This document shows positions 6,392 to 13,207 of a stretch of DNA of 13,207 nucleotides, piece by piece. The notes under the pieces are model-generated. The model saw only the letters and a list, made by a program, of their open reading frames with translations. It had not been told where the DNA came from and searched no databases. The DNA lies in NCBI GenBank assembly GCA_937875275.1, contig CALNCC010000135.1, positions 1 to 13,207 on the forward strand. Reading direction: 5' to 3'. Positions within the stretch are counted from its first letter, which is position 1, and each line of letters begins with the position of its first letter. The stretch is from an uncultured Dysgonomonas sp. (GTDB taxonomy: Bacteria > Bacteroidota > Bacteroidia > Bacteroidales > Dysgonomonadaceae). A program made the translations under genes and the position numbers.

Positions 6392-9086
6392 TGTCGTCAA
6401 AGAATATTGTTTTCTGACCTGTCAATTCGTCCAAGACATCCGAATCGGAAAGCTGATCATCGTCATCGTCTATCTGTACCTCAAATGTAGATTCTTCTTC
6501 TTTTTCGGGGAAGCGTATCGGTTCCAGTTCTTTTATCTCTCTGATTTCGAATGTCGCCACTCGTTTACCTCTTGCCTTATAACTTTTGACTGCTATAAAC
6601 TCTTCGGCGTCAAGAGTCAACGACTCACGATAATCGTCACGCCCGCCGAATATTACATTCACACGAGGGTAGACAATATCGGTCAACAGGCATAATTTAG
6701 AATCGTCATTGTCGCCCAATATATTCTGCAATTTGTTTGTCGATTCGAAGGTAAATCGTTTGAGATAGTAGAATTGCTGATCGGCATCGAAAAATACTGC
6801 TGTCCAAACTTTATTCACATCAAACTTCTCGATGCGAAGAATGCCTGCGCTATAGTGGTTGCTGACATCGAATCCGGTGGTAACAAAATCGCCGGTATCA
6901 TACACCACCAATATCTGATCGTCATTCTGGAACTCGCCCAGATATGTACCTCGTTCGTCATAATTGAGACGGAGAACATCTTTGTCAAACCACACCTTAC
7001 GTCCGCCCAATGTAGATCCACCCTTGTGCTTCAACGATATTTTGTGTACATCGCCTTTTGTCAGCAGATTACCCATCGATTGACGTCCTCGTACGGCAAG
7101 TTCGCTGAAGTCTTTTTCAAAGACCAAAATCTTCTGACGAGGTTTCGGTTTCAATATCACACGTATAACCTCTGCCTCTCCATTCGGATTGGCACTGAAA
7201 TAGCTGACCTTAGAGCCCGCTTTGCTTTGTGTCAGATCATATTCTTTATCGCGGGTAAGTCCCGTTGCGGCAAATCGCTTGACGTAATATGCTCCGGCTT
7301 TGCCATCACGGTATACGACGTTGTATATGGTACGTTTATCGTTGCGCCTGAAGACATTGAGGTATAATACATTTTTACCGACAAACAGTTTGTCCGCCAC
7401 TTTTACAATTTTATACTTGCCGTCTTTGTAGAAGATAATAACATCGTCGATGTCTGAGCAGTTGCACACATACTCGTCCTTCTTAAGGGCAGTACCGATA
7501 AATCCTTCTTCGCGATTGATATACAATTTTTCGTTTGCTTCTACCACCTTTGTTGCCTCGATGGTGTCGAAACTGCGTATCTCGGTTTGTCGCGGAAAGT
7601 TCTTTCCATATTTATCTTTGAGCATCACAAACCACGATATTGTGTAGTCTACAATATTCTCGATATTATGATCTATCTCTTTTATTTCTTCTTTGTATTT
7701 AGCGATAATCTCCTCTGCCTTATCCGAATTGAATTTGAGAATACGCCCCATCTTTATTTCCATCAGTCTGAGGATATCCTCATCCGTTATTTCACGAATA
7801 AAGAGGGATGCAAAAGCAGAAAGCCTCTTAGCGACATGCTTGATGGCGACTTCCATATTTTTGGCATTTTCAAATTCCTTATCTTTATAGATCCGTTCTT
7901 CGATAAATATTTTTTCGAGAGATGAGAAGTTGAGACTCTCCAACACTTCTCCTTTTCTTATCTCCAATTCGAGACGAAGCAATCGGAGCGTATTGTCTGT
8001 CGTGTAGCGCAGCACATCGCTCACCGTGAGGAAGTGTGGCTTATTGTCGTCGATAATACAGCAATTGGGCGAAATGCTTATTTCACAATCGGTGAAAGCG
8101 TACAGAGCATCGATAGTCTTGTCGGACGACACTCCGGCAGCTAAATGCACTTGTATCTCTACGTTCTGTGCGGTTATATCATCTACTTTACGAATTTTTA
8201 TTTTCCCCTTGTCGTTTGCTCTCAATATCGAATCCACGAGCGACGACGATGTCCTGCCGTAGGGGATATCAGAGATGACAAGCGTCTTGTTATCCAGTTT
8301 CGAGATATTAGCCCGTACTTTGACTGATCCACCTCTTTCTCCATCGTTGTACTTGCTTGCATCAATCAACCCACCGGTCATGAAATCGGGATATAGCGTA
8401 AATTCATCTCCATTGAGGTGCAATACAGCAGCATCACATATTTCGTTGAAATTATGCGGTAATATTTTCGAAGACAATCCCACAGCAATACCTTCCGCAC
8501 CCTGTGCCAATAATAACGGGAATTTGACTGGCAGAGTTATAGGTTCCTTGTTACGACCGTCATACGATGGTTTCCATTCCGTAGTCTTGGGGTTGAAAAG
8601 CACTTCAAGTGCAAATTTAGACAAACGAGCCTCGATATATCGGGGAGCTGCCGCACCGTCTCCGGTAAATATATTCCCCCAGTTTCCCTGACAATCGACC
8701 AGCAAATCTTTCTGTCCCAACTGCACTAAGGCATCACCTATCGACGCATCGCCGTGAGGATGAAACTGCATCGTGTGCCCTATAACATTGGCTACTTTGT
8801 TGTATCGCCCGTCATCCATGCGCTTCATCGAATGCATGATTCGGCGCTGAACGGGCTTCAACCCATCAGCCATGTGAGGCACAGCACGCTCGAGGATAAC
8901 ATACGAAGCATAGTCCAGAAACCAGTTCTGAAACATTCCCGACAAATGCAATACATTGTCTCCCTCCTTCAACGGTTTGTAGTCGGAATGATCATCGGTA
9001 TCGTCCTCATCGCGAGTTTCCTCATTTCGGGTATCATCTTCAGGCTGTATTTTATCTATCTCGTCGTCTAAGTTTTCTGGAAACAT
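6378..9086 (-). CDS. parC: DNA topoisomerase IV subunit A (ParC)
   Basis: The product is 902 residues, the DNA-breaking subunit of a type IIA topoisomerase that decatenates daughter chromosomes with ParE (not in this window). Visible elements are an acidic N-terminal extension (7-34), the start of the winged-helix region at GLKPVQRRI (75-83), HPHGDASIGDALVQLGQ (109-125), AAAPRYIEARLSKFAL with catalytic Tyr150, FPLLLAQGAEGIAVGL (189-204), and a coiled-coil stretch around 455-480. The C-terminal DNA-wrapping domain runs from about 500, with RGRQSMGN (666-673) as a degenerate GyrA-box-like segment. It ends in a very acidic tail (861-902). I call ParC rather than GyrA because of the degenerate box and the close likeness to Bacteroidetes ParC sequences. 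In the quinolone-resistance region the residue after HPHGD is Ala114 where GyrA and ParC of E. coli have Ser; as I recall this is common in this lineage's ParC. It starts with ATG and is first gene of its operon. Confidence 0.95.
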   Translation of the reverse strand: MFPENLDDEIDKIQPEDDTRNEETRDEDDTDDHSDYKPLKEGDNVLHLSGMFQNWFLDYASYVILERAVPHMADGLKPVQRRIMHSMKRMDDGRYNKVANVIGHTMQFHPHGDASIGDALVQLGQKDLLVDCQGNWGNIFTGDGAAAPRYIEARLSKFALEVLFNPKTTEWKPSYDGRNKEPITLPVKFPLLLAQGAEGIAVGLSSKILPHNFNEICDAAVLHLNGDEFTLYPDFMTGGLIDASKYNDGERGGSVKVRANISKLDNKTLVISDIPYGRTSSSLVDSILRANDKGKIKIRKVDDITAQNVEIQVHLAAGVSSDKTIDALYAFTDCEISISPNCCIIDDNKPHFLTVSDVLRYTTDNTLRLLRLELEIRKGEVLESLNFSSLEKIFIEERIYKDKEFENAKNMEVAIKHVAKRLSAFASLFIREITDEDILRLMEIKMGRILKFNSDKAEEIIAKYKEEIKEIDHNIENIVDYTISWFVMLKDKYGKNFPRQTEIRSFDTIEATKVVEANEKLYINREEGFIGTALKKDEYVCNCSDIDDVIIFYKDGKYKIVKVADKLFVGKNVLYLNVFRRNDKRTIYNVVYRDGKAGAYYVKRFAATGLTRDKEYDLTQSKAGSKVSYFSANPNGEAEVIRVILKPKPRQKILVFEKDFSELAVRGRQSMGNLLTKGDVHKISLKHKGGSTLGGRKVWFDKDVLRLNYDERGTYLGEFQNDDQILVVYDTGDFVTTGFDVSNHYSAGILRIEKFDVNKVWTAVFFDADQQFYYLKRFTFESTNKLQNILGDNDDSKLCLLTDIVYPRVNVIFGGRDDYRESLTLDAEEFIAVKSYKARGKRVATFEIREIKELEPIRFPEKEEESTFEVQIDDDDDQLSDSDVLDELTGQKTIFFDDNEEQ

Positions 9087-9122
9087 AGGGAATGTTTATT
9101 TTATGGGAATATTTGATCGTAA

Positions 9123-9160
9123 AACTACTCAAAGATAATTTTTTTTAGGATGAAATCAAA
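9123..9160 (-). promoter_or_regulatory. parC operon promoter (Bacteroidetes type)
   Basis: The minus strand reads TTTG at 9160-9157, 19 bp of spacer, then TATCTTTG at 9137-9130. This is a full match to the Bacteroidetes primary sigma factor pattern (TTTG, about 19-21 bp, TAnnTTTG). Transcription should begin near 9123, giving a leader of about 37 nt before the parC ATG. Confidence 0.75.
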
Positions 9161-9185
9161 ATAGAGTACAACTCTCTTTTCTATA

Positions 9186-9195
9186 TGTGTACACA
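9186..9195. repeat. Perfect 10-bp palindrome TGTGTACACA, possible operator
   Basis: TGTGTACACA is self-complementary and lies in the divergent parC/glutamine synthetase intergenic region, 26 bp upstream of the parC -33 element. It could be a regulator site, but symmetry does not extend beyond 10 bp and no second copy is seen in this gap. The remainder of 9161-9270 is AT-rich with long T runs and holds no gene. Confidence 0.3.
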
Positions 9196-9278
9196 AAAAC
9201 AAATCCTATCCGATGACCTTAATCGCATTTTAAAATATCATTTTATTATTTTTTTTACACGGTTTTAGTTAATTTTAC

Positions 9279-9286
9279 TACTTTAG
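9279..9286 (+). promoter_or_regulatory. Weak candidate -7 box for glutamine synthetase
   Basis: TACTTTAG matches TAnnTTTG except for one base. It would give a start near 9292 and a leader of about 47 nt. No TTG is found at the proper -33 spacing, though AT-rich DNA lies just upstream. It is the best box in the gap on this strand, but weak, and may need an activator or another sigma factor. Confidence 0.3.
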
Positions 9287-9339
9287 CCTTTCATTATAAT
9301 TTTCATCAATCACAAAACTAACCAATAAAAAGAATAGAC

Positions 9340-10824
9340 ATGAATATCAATCCGTTAGTAGAATTTATCGGGAAACAACCATCTGAGTTCACAAAAGCTG
9401 ACCTGATGGACTACATCGAGGAAAAAGGTGTGAAAATGATAAATTTTATGTACCCCGCATCCGATGGTCGACTAAAATCACTAAATTTTGTAATCAATGA
9501 CCGAAACTATCTGAACAACATACTTTCTTTCGGAGAAAGGGTTGACGGATCCAGTCTGTTCCCGTTCATCGAGGCAGGTAGTAGCGACCTGTATGTCGTA
9601 CCTCGTTTCAGAACGGCATTCATCGATCCGTTCAATGATCTTTCCACCATGTGCTTCCTTTGCTCTTATTTCAACAAAGACGGAGACCAACTGGAAAGTG
9701 CCCCCGAATACACACTGCACAAAGCATCGAAAGCGTTTACTGAAGTAACGGGAATGACTTTCGAGGCAATGGGCGAATTAGAGTACTACGTAATATCTGA
9801 CGACGAAGCTGTATTTGCTGCCACAGACCAAAAAGGATATCACGAGTCGGCTCCTTATGCCAAATACGGACAGTTCAGAATGGATTGTATGGAGTACATT
9901 GCTCGTGCAGGTGGATTGATAAAATATGGACACTCGGAAGTGGGCAACTTTACGTTGAACGGAAAAATATACGAACAAAACGAAATAGAATTCTTACCCA
10001 CTAATGCAGAAGCGGCTGCCGACCAACTGGTAGTTGCCAAATGGATTATTCGCAATTTAGCATATCAATATGGATTGGATGTAACATTTGCACCAAAGAT
10101 AACAACAGGAAAAGCCGGTTCGGGAATGCATATCCATATGCAAATAATGAAAGACGGCAGAAACATGATGTTAGAGAACGGTGTATTGTCTGACATTGCC
10201 CGCAAAGCGATTGCCGGGTTGATGGTCGTAGCTCCTTCCATCACTGCGTTCGGTAATACAAACCCAACTTCGTATCTTCGCTTGGTTCCGCATCAGGAAG
10301 CTCCGACAAATGTATGTTGGGGAGACCGCAACCGTTCGGTATTGGTGCGTGTACCATTAGGATGGACTGCAAAGAAAGATATGTCGTCGCAAGTGAATCC
10401 GTTAGAAGCTCCGTTTGATGGAGATGCTACTCAAAAGCAAACATTCGAAATGCGTTCTCCGGATGTTTCGGCTGATGTATACCAATTGTTAGCCGGATTG
10501 GCTGTTGGTTGTCGCTTAGGATTTGAGTTGCCAAATGCGTTAGAAATTGCTGCCGAGAAGTATGTGAATGTAAATATACACAGTGCCGAGCACAAAGATA
10601 AAATGGCAAATCTCGACCATCTGCCCGATAGTTGTGCGGCTTCGGCGAAAAAATTGCAGGAGCAACGTGCCATCTTCGAACAATACAATGTTTTCACTCC
10701 GGGAATGGTGGACGGAATCATCAAACAATTGGAATCGCACAATGATGCTAACCTAAGAGCCGAATTGGCAGGTGATACAAACAAAATATTGGAATTGGTA
10801 GACAAATTTTTCCACTGCGGATAA
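9340..10824 (+). CDS. glnA: Glutamine synthetase, type I family
   Basis: The product is 494 residues, close to type I glutamine synthetases, which form glutamine from glutamate, ammonia and ATP in the cytoplasm as dodecamers. The beta-grasp N-terminal domain (about 30-105) contains RVDGSSL (67-73). The catalytic domain shows GELEYYV (145-151; Glu146 and Glu148 as metal ligands), HSEVGN (198-203, Glu200), EQNEIEF (212-218, Glu215), GSGMHIHMQ (260-268, His264), DRNRSVLVRVP (329-339, arginines for substrate and ATP) and FEMRSP (369-374, Glu370 and Arg372). All expected ligands seem present. About eight residues are inserted between the Glu200 and Glu215 motifs compared with enterobacterial GlnA. 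I see no counterpart of the adenylylation-site sequence around Tyr397 of enteric GlnA. The synthetase activity and symbol are inferred; a related gamma-glutamyl ligase is possible because Bacteroidales often also carry a type III glutamine synthetase. It starts with ATG without a Shine-Dalgarno and is monocistronic, given the terminator behind it. Confidence 0.87.
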   Translation: MNINPLVEFIGKQPSEFTKADLMDYIEEKGVKMINFMYPASDGRLKSLNFVINDRNYLNNILSFGERVDGSSLFPFIEAGSSDLYVVPRFRTAFIDPFNDLSTMCFLCSYFNKDGDQLESAPEYTLHKASKAFTEVTGMTFEAMGELEYYVISDDEAVFAATDQKGYHESAPYAKYGQFRMDCMEYIARAGGLIKYGHSEVGNFTLNGKIYEQNEIEFLPTNAEAAADQLVVAKWIIRNLAYQYGLDVTFAPKITTGKAGSGMHIHMQIMKDGRNMMLENGVLSDIARKAIAGLMVVAPSITAFGNTNPTSYLRLVPHQEAPTNVCWGDRNRSVLVRVPLGWTAKKDMSSQVNPLEAPFDGDATQKQTFEMRSPDVSADVYQLLAGLAVGCRLGFELPNALEIAAEKYVNVNIHSAEHKDKMANLDHLPDSCAASAKKLQEQRAIFEQYNVFTPGMVDGIIKQLESHNDANLRAELAGDTNKILELVDKFFHCG

Positions 10825-10864
10825 AGAAACTAAGAGACTGTATTATATAATAAACATTTATAAG

Positions 10865-10896
10865 AACCGACGGATTCATTTCTGTCGGTTTTTTTT
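10865..10896 (+). terminator. Rho-independent terminator of glutamine synthetase
   Basis: AACCGACGG (10865-10873) pairs with CTGTCGGTT (10882-10890), giving a 9-bp stem with one G-U pair and an 8-nt loop. A T run to 10896 follows. It lies 41 bp after the stop codon and has no T run on the other strand. Confidence 0.9.
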
Positions 10897-10980
10897 AGTT
10901 TCCAATCCATGCCCTGCGATCTAAAAAGATCAGACAGTCAACATTCACCGATAAAAAGTAATGCTTTTCCTATTTTTTCT

Positions 10981-10988
10981 TACATTTG
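10981..10988 (+). promoter_or_regulatory. Candidate -7 box for the lipoprotein hydrolase
   Basis: TACATTTG is a full match to TAnnTTTG. A transcript would start near 10995, about 25 nt before the ATG. No clear TTG sits at -33. Since the preceding gene ends in a strong terminator, this gene needs its own promoter, which supports the call. Confidence 0.5.
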
Positions 10989-11019
10989 CTCATCAGGAAA
11001 GATTTAAACAAACTCATTT

Positions 11020-12171
11020 ATGAAAAAAACTATTATTTACATATTCTTTTGCGTATCTGTAATATGTGCACTAAATGCATGCAAAACATCTTTGTCTGAG
11101 AAGGCGGCAAATGATCAGAGTAAAAAGCTATATACTGAGTGGATTTCCACAAACATGGATAATGCTAAAGATGTATGGACTAAGAAAGAGATCAGCAACG
11201 ATAGCCTTCTAATGAAGTTTGACTACAAAATATTCGGAACAAAGCCTGCCGATGGTCGCAGTCTGTACATATCTCTGCACGGTGGAGGAAAAACAAAACC
11301 GGAGGTGAATGATCAGCAATGGAAAAATCAGATTCGCCTGTACACACCCGAAGAAGGCGTATACATTGCTCCGCGAGCCCCTTGGGATGATTGGAATATG
11401 TGGTTCAAACCGGGTATTGATGAACTCTACGACCAACTGATCCGATTGGCTATAATTAACGAAGAGGTTAATCCCGATAAAGTATATTTGTTAGGATATT
11501 CGGCCGGAGGAGACGGTTTATACCGCATGGCTCCTCGTATGGCAGACAGATGGGCTGCTGCATCCATGATGGCGGGGCATCCCGGCGAAGCCTCACAAGT
11601 GAATTTGCGCAACCTTCCATTCATGGTGTGGATGGGCGAAAAAGATGCCGCGTATGATCGCAACAAGTGGGCTGCAACAATCGGACAAAGGATGGATTCT
11701 CTTCACGCCGAAGATCCAAGCGGATATATACACGAGACACACATCATAGAAGGAAAAGGGCACTGGATGGACAAGGTAGACACCGCCGCCATTGGGTGGA
11801 TGACTAAATACCAAAGAAATCCTTATCCCGAAAAGATTGTGTGGAGACAAGAACTCGTAACATTACCTTCTTTTTATTGGCTTTCCGTATCGACAGACGA
11901 AGCCAAACATGGTATGAGAGTTGATGTCCTCCGCTCAGGAAACACAATCGTGATAGAAAAGAACGACTATACAGATTTAACCATCTGGCTCAATGACATC
12001 ATGTTCGATCTCAATCAGCCGATTGTTGTTACTTATGACGGGAAAGAAATCTTCAATGGAAAGGTGAAACGAAATATCGAGAATATGAAACAGAGCCTGA
12101 ATGATCGTGGCGATGCCAAATATATATTTCCCGCAAAACTTACAGTAACCAACAATACGGAAGTTGAGTAA
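11020..12171 (+). CDS. Lipoprotein alpha/beta hydrolase (esterase-like)
   Basis: The product is 383 residues. It has a lipoprotein signal peptide with lipobox LNAC (Cys21), so it is lipid-anchored to a membrane facing the periplasm or cell surface. The alpha/beta-hydrolase core has an HGGG oxyanion motif (87-90), the nucleophile elbow GYSAGG (159-164, Ser161), a likely acid Asp209 in GEKDAAYD, and the catalytic His248 in GKGHWMD, so the triad appears complete. Aromatic residues (APWDDWNMWF, 120-129) may shape the substrate pocket. Residues from about 270 to 380 form a separate beta-rich C-terminal domain, a combination I recall from other Bacteroidetes and planctomycete esterases. The substrate is unknown; carboxyl-ester hydrolysis similar to feruloyl esterase or PHB depolymerase-like enzymes is possible. 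It is flanked by a terminator upstream and a 206-bp gap downstream, so it is probably transcribed alone. The start is ATG, and the next Met is far inside. Confidence 0.85.
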   Translation: MKKTIIYIFFCVSVICALNACKTSLSEKAANDQSKKLYTEWISTNMDNAKDVWTKKEISNDSLLMKFDYKIFGTKPADGRSLYISLHGGGKTKPEVNDQQWKNQIRLYTPEEGVYIAPRAPWDDWNMWFKPGIDELYDQLIRLAIINEEVNPDKVYLLGYSAGGDGLYRMAPRMADRWAAASMMAGHPGEASQVNLRNLPFMVWMGEKDAAYDRNKWAATIGQRMDSLHAEDPSGYIHETHIIEGKGHWMDKVDTAAIGWMTKYQRNPYPEKIVWRQELVTLPSFYWLSVSTDEAKHGMRVDVLRSGNTIVIEKNDYTDLTIWLNDIMFDLNQPIVVTYDGKEIFNGKVKRNIENMKQSLNDRGDAKYIFPAKLTVTNNTEVE

Positions 12172-12175
12172 TTCC

Positions 12176-12192
12176 ATGATAGATAATATCAT
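12176..12192. repeat. Short AT-rich inverted repeat after the hydrolase gene
   Basis: ATGATA (12176-12181) and TATCAT (12187-12192) form a 6-bp stem with a 5-nt loop just after the stop codon. There is no T run, so it is at most a weak 3'-end hairpin and not a convincing terminator. Confidence 0.25.
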
Positions 12193-12273
12193 TGGTTGGA
12201 TTGACAATTAATCGACAAACAACGAGAAGATCACTGACGAAAAAAGTATAAAATTCCACATACAGAACTAAGC

Positions 12274-12302
12274 TTTAGGTTATTTTACGATTTGTTTTAG
12301 GT
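12274..12302 (+). repeat. Direct repeat TTTAGGT, 22-bp period, upstream of the MG2 gene
   Basis: TTTAGGT occurs at 12274-12280 and again at 12296-12302, each followed by a similar T-rich stretch (TATTTTA and CTTTTA). The 22-bp period is about two helical turns, compatible with paired regulator sites, but the unit is short and AT-rich, so chance is possible. Confidence 0.25.
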
Positions 12303-12317
12303 CTTTTAACACGCCAT

Positions 12318-12334
12318 TGTGTGCATTTCACACA
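12318..12334. promoter_or_regulatory. Inverted repeat TGTGTG-N5-CACACA, possible operator
   Basis: TGTGTG (12318-12323) and CACACA (12329-12334) form a perfect 6-bp inverted repeat with 5-nt centre. It lies just upstream of the candidate -7 box, where the -33 element would be contacted, a typical operator place. The symmetry resembles CRP/FNR-type half-sites, but the spacing differs from the classical TGTGA-N6-TCACA. Confidence 0.35.
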
Positions 12335-12342
12335 TCACGTAT

Positions 12343-12350
12343 TAATTTAG
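12343..12350 (+). promoter_or_regulatory. Candidate -7 box for the MG2-domain gene
   Basis: TAATTTAG differs from TAnnTTTG at one base. A TTG lies 23 bp upstream at 12317-12319, slightly longer than the usual spacer. Predicted transcription start is near 12357, giving a leader of about 21 nt. Confidence 0.4.
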
Positions 12351-12377
12351 CAGTATCTAAACTTAAAGCTTACTTCT

Positions 12378-13207
12378 ATGAAAAAATCACAAAACATAAA
12401 AATGAGGCTATGCATATTGCTATGCCTGCTGTATACGCAAGCAAATGTATCAGCCCAAACTGCAGACTCCGTTCAGACAAAATTATTATCGCTTGTGCAG
12501 AGTGCAATAGATTACAACTACTATGTTCCTCAAGAAAAAGTATATATACACACCGACAACACCGATTACTTTGTTGGGGAAACCATGTGGTTTAAGTGTT
12601 ATGTATCAAGCACACGAACAGACACAACGAAACTGAAAATGAGCAAGATTCTGTATGTAGAACTGCTAACACCCGAAGGACATGTCGTCTTGGACAAAAA
12701 GCTGAAAATCGAAGACGGACAATGCCATGGAGAGTTCTTTCTCAATACCAAGCTTATATACACCGGATTCTATGAATTACGAGCCTATACCAGATATATG
12801 ACAAACTTCGGAGAGGAACATTACTTCTCTCGCGTAATACCAATATATCGGAAACCGGAAAAAGAAGGTAATTATGAAAGTCGCGACATCAGAGTAACAG
12901 ACAAATATCAACGTCCGGGTTACAGAAACAAATTCAGAGCAGAGAATGATATAAATATTTCGTTTTATCCCGAAGGCGGGAATTTGGTAAAAGGTGTAGA
13001 ATCTAAAGTGGCATTCAAGGCTACAAACAAATCGGGGATAGATATAAACATAAAGGGAACAGTTATCGACTCCCAAAACAAGACTGTGGCTACGTTTTCC
13101 ACACTGCATCAGGGAATGGGGCACTTCCTGCTGACGCCGGACGGAAACAACTATACGGTAAGGATCGAACATGATGGGAAGAATAAAGATTTCACACTAC
13201 CCAAAGC
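12378..13207 (+). CDS. Secreted MG2-domain protein, N-terminal part (3' end outside window)
   Basis: An open frame from ATG at 12378 runs to the right edge with no stop, giving 276 codons plus two bases. The protein starts with a signal peptide (hydrophobic MRLCILLCLLYTQANVSA, cleavage probably before QTADS). After about residue 50 it has the segments EKVYIHTDNTDYFVGETMWF, KILYVELLTPEGHVV, GQCHGEFFL, GFYELRAYTRYM and INISFYPEGGNLVKGV. These are typical of the macroglobulin-like MG2 domain in large Bacteroidetes surface proteins, followed by a second beta-sandwich. Such proteins are usually 800 residues or more and sometimes end in a TonB-receptor plug-like domain, which cannot be checked here. 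The function is unknown; the relation to alpha-2-macroglobulin is structural, and protease-inhibitor activity should not be assumed. The start is chosen because it begins a good signal peptide; Met9 is an alternative. A 92-codon frame in another phase over the same DNA is a shadow. Confidence 0.85.
   Translation, partial: MKKSQNIKMRLCILLCLLYTQANVSAQTADSVQTKLLSLVQSAIDYNYYVPQEKVYIHTDNTDYFVGETMWFKCYVSSTRTDTTKLKMSKILYVELLTPEGHVVLDKKLKIEDGQCHGEFFLNTKLIYTGFYELRAYTRYMTNFGEEHYFSRVIPIYRKPEKEGNYESRDIRVTDKYQRPGYRNKFRAENDINISFYPEGGNLVKGVESKVAFKATNKSGIDINIKGTVIDSQNKTVATFSTLHQGMGHFLLTPDGNNYTVRIEHDGKNKDFTLPK

Noticed and set aside
6392..6400. TTG start extending the DUF3316 gene by three codons
   Set aside because: ATG at 6391 begins a normal signal peptide with a smaller overlap with parC.
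6189..6695. A 168-codon plus-strand frame with hydrophobic stretches
   Set aside because: Antisense to both the DUF3316 gene and the end of parC, which are well supported; hydrophobic runs arise from the complementary codons.
6774..7367. A 197-codon plus-strand frame
   Set aside because: Antisense to the strongly conserved C-terminal domain of parC, with no family-like motifs.
9227..9236. Palindrome ATTTTAAAAT
   Set aside because: Made of A and T only in very AT-rich DNA, so expected by chance.
12317..12595. A 92-codon plus-strand frame over the start of the MG2 gene
   Set aside because: It overlaps, in another phase, a long frame from 12378 with a signal peptide and recognisable MG2 motifs; its own product has no recognisable features.
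12777..13172. A 131-codon minus-strand frame
   Set aside because: Antisense shadow of the MG2 gene, with a sequence that looks like no known family.
1..13207. Mobile element, phage, CRISPR or defence island
   Set aside because: No transposase, integrase, repeat array, terminal inverted repeats or known defence gene was seen; the content is chromosomal housekeeping and envelope genes.

Overview
The window looks like chromosomal DNA from a member of the Bacteroidales (Bacteroides/Dysgonomonas/Parabacteroides-like). This rests on several Bacteroidetes-type -7 promoter boxes (TAnnTTTG), the near absence of Shine-Dalgarno sequences, a moderately AT-rich base composition, and gene families typical of that order: a DUF3316 protein behind a topoisomerase IV subunit A gene, a DUF4954-type protein, a NimA-like flavoprotein and an MG2-type surface protein. 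The genus is inference. I see no tRNA, rRNA, CRISPR array, insertion sequence or phage gene.

Layout. (1) Positions 1-506, plus strand: the 3' end of a DUF4954-type gene. (2) Positions 557-9086, minus strand: six closely packed genes. In transcription order they are parC-like (topoisomerase IV subunit A), a DUF3316 envelope protein, a NimA-like split-barrel flavoprotein, then an SGNH hydrolase, a second SGNH hydrolase carrying a LysM domain, and an MBOAT membrane O-acyltransferase. parC has a near-ideal Bacteroidetes promoter. A second -7 box before the first SGNH gene suggests the last three genes can be transcribed separately. (3) Positions 9087-9339: divergent promoter region. (4) Positions 9340-10824, plus strand: a type I glutamine synthetase followed by a clear intrinsic terminator. 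(5) Positions 11020-12171, plus strand: a lipoprotein alpha/beta hydrolase (esterase-like). (6) From 12378 to the right edge, plus strand: the 5' part of a large secreted MG2-domain protein, cut off by the window.

The most interesting part is 557-4970. An AlgI/PatA-type MBOAT protein is encoded directly after two paralogous extracytoplasmic SGNH proteins. This is the architecture of envelope polymer O-acetylation systems (PatA/PatB for peptidoglycan, AlgI/AlgJ/AlgX for alginate). Here the two SGNH proteins share a beta-sandwich insert, and in one of them a LysM module is nested inside that insert. The MBOAT protein ends in an F-x-Y-F motif like the one implicated in acyl relay. A reasonable model is that acyl groups pass from a cytoplasmic donor through the MBOAT protein to the SGNH serine and then to a cell-wall or surface glycan. 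The glycan is not identified by the sequence, although LysM points to peptidoglycan.

The rest is mainly housekeeping: DNA decatenation (parC), nitrogen assimilation (glutamine synthetase) and outer-membrane or periplasmic proteins of unknown substrate.
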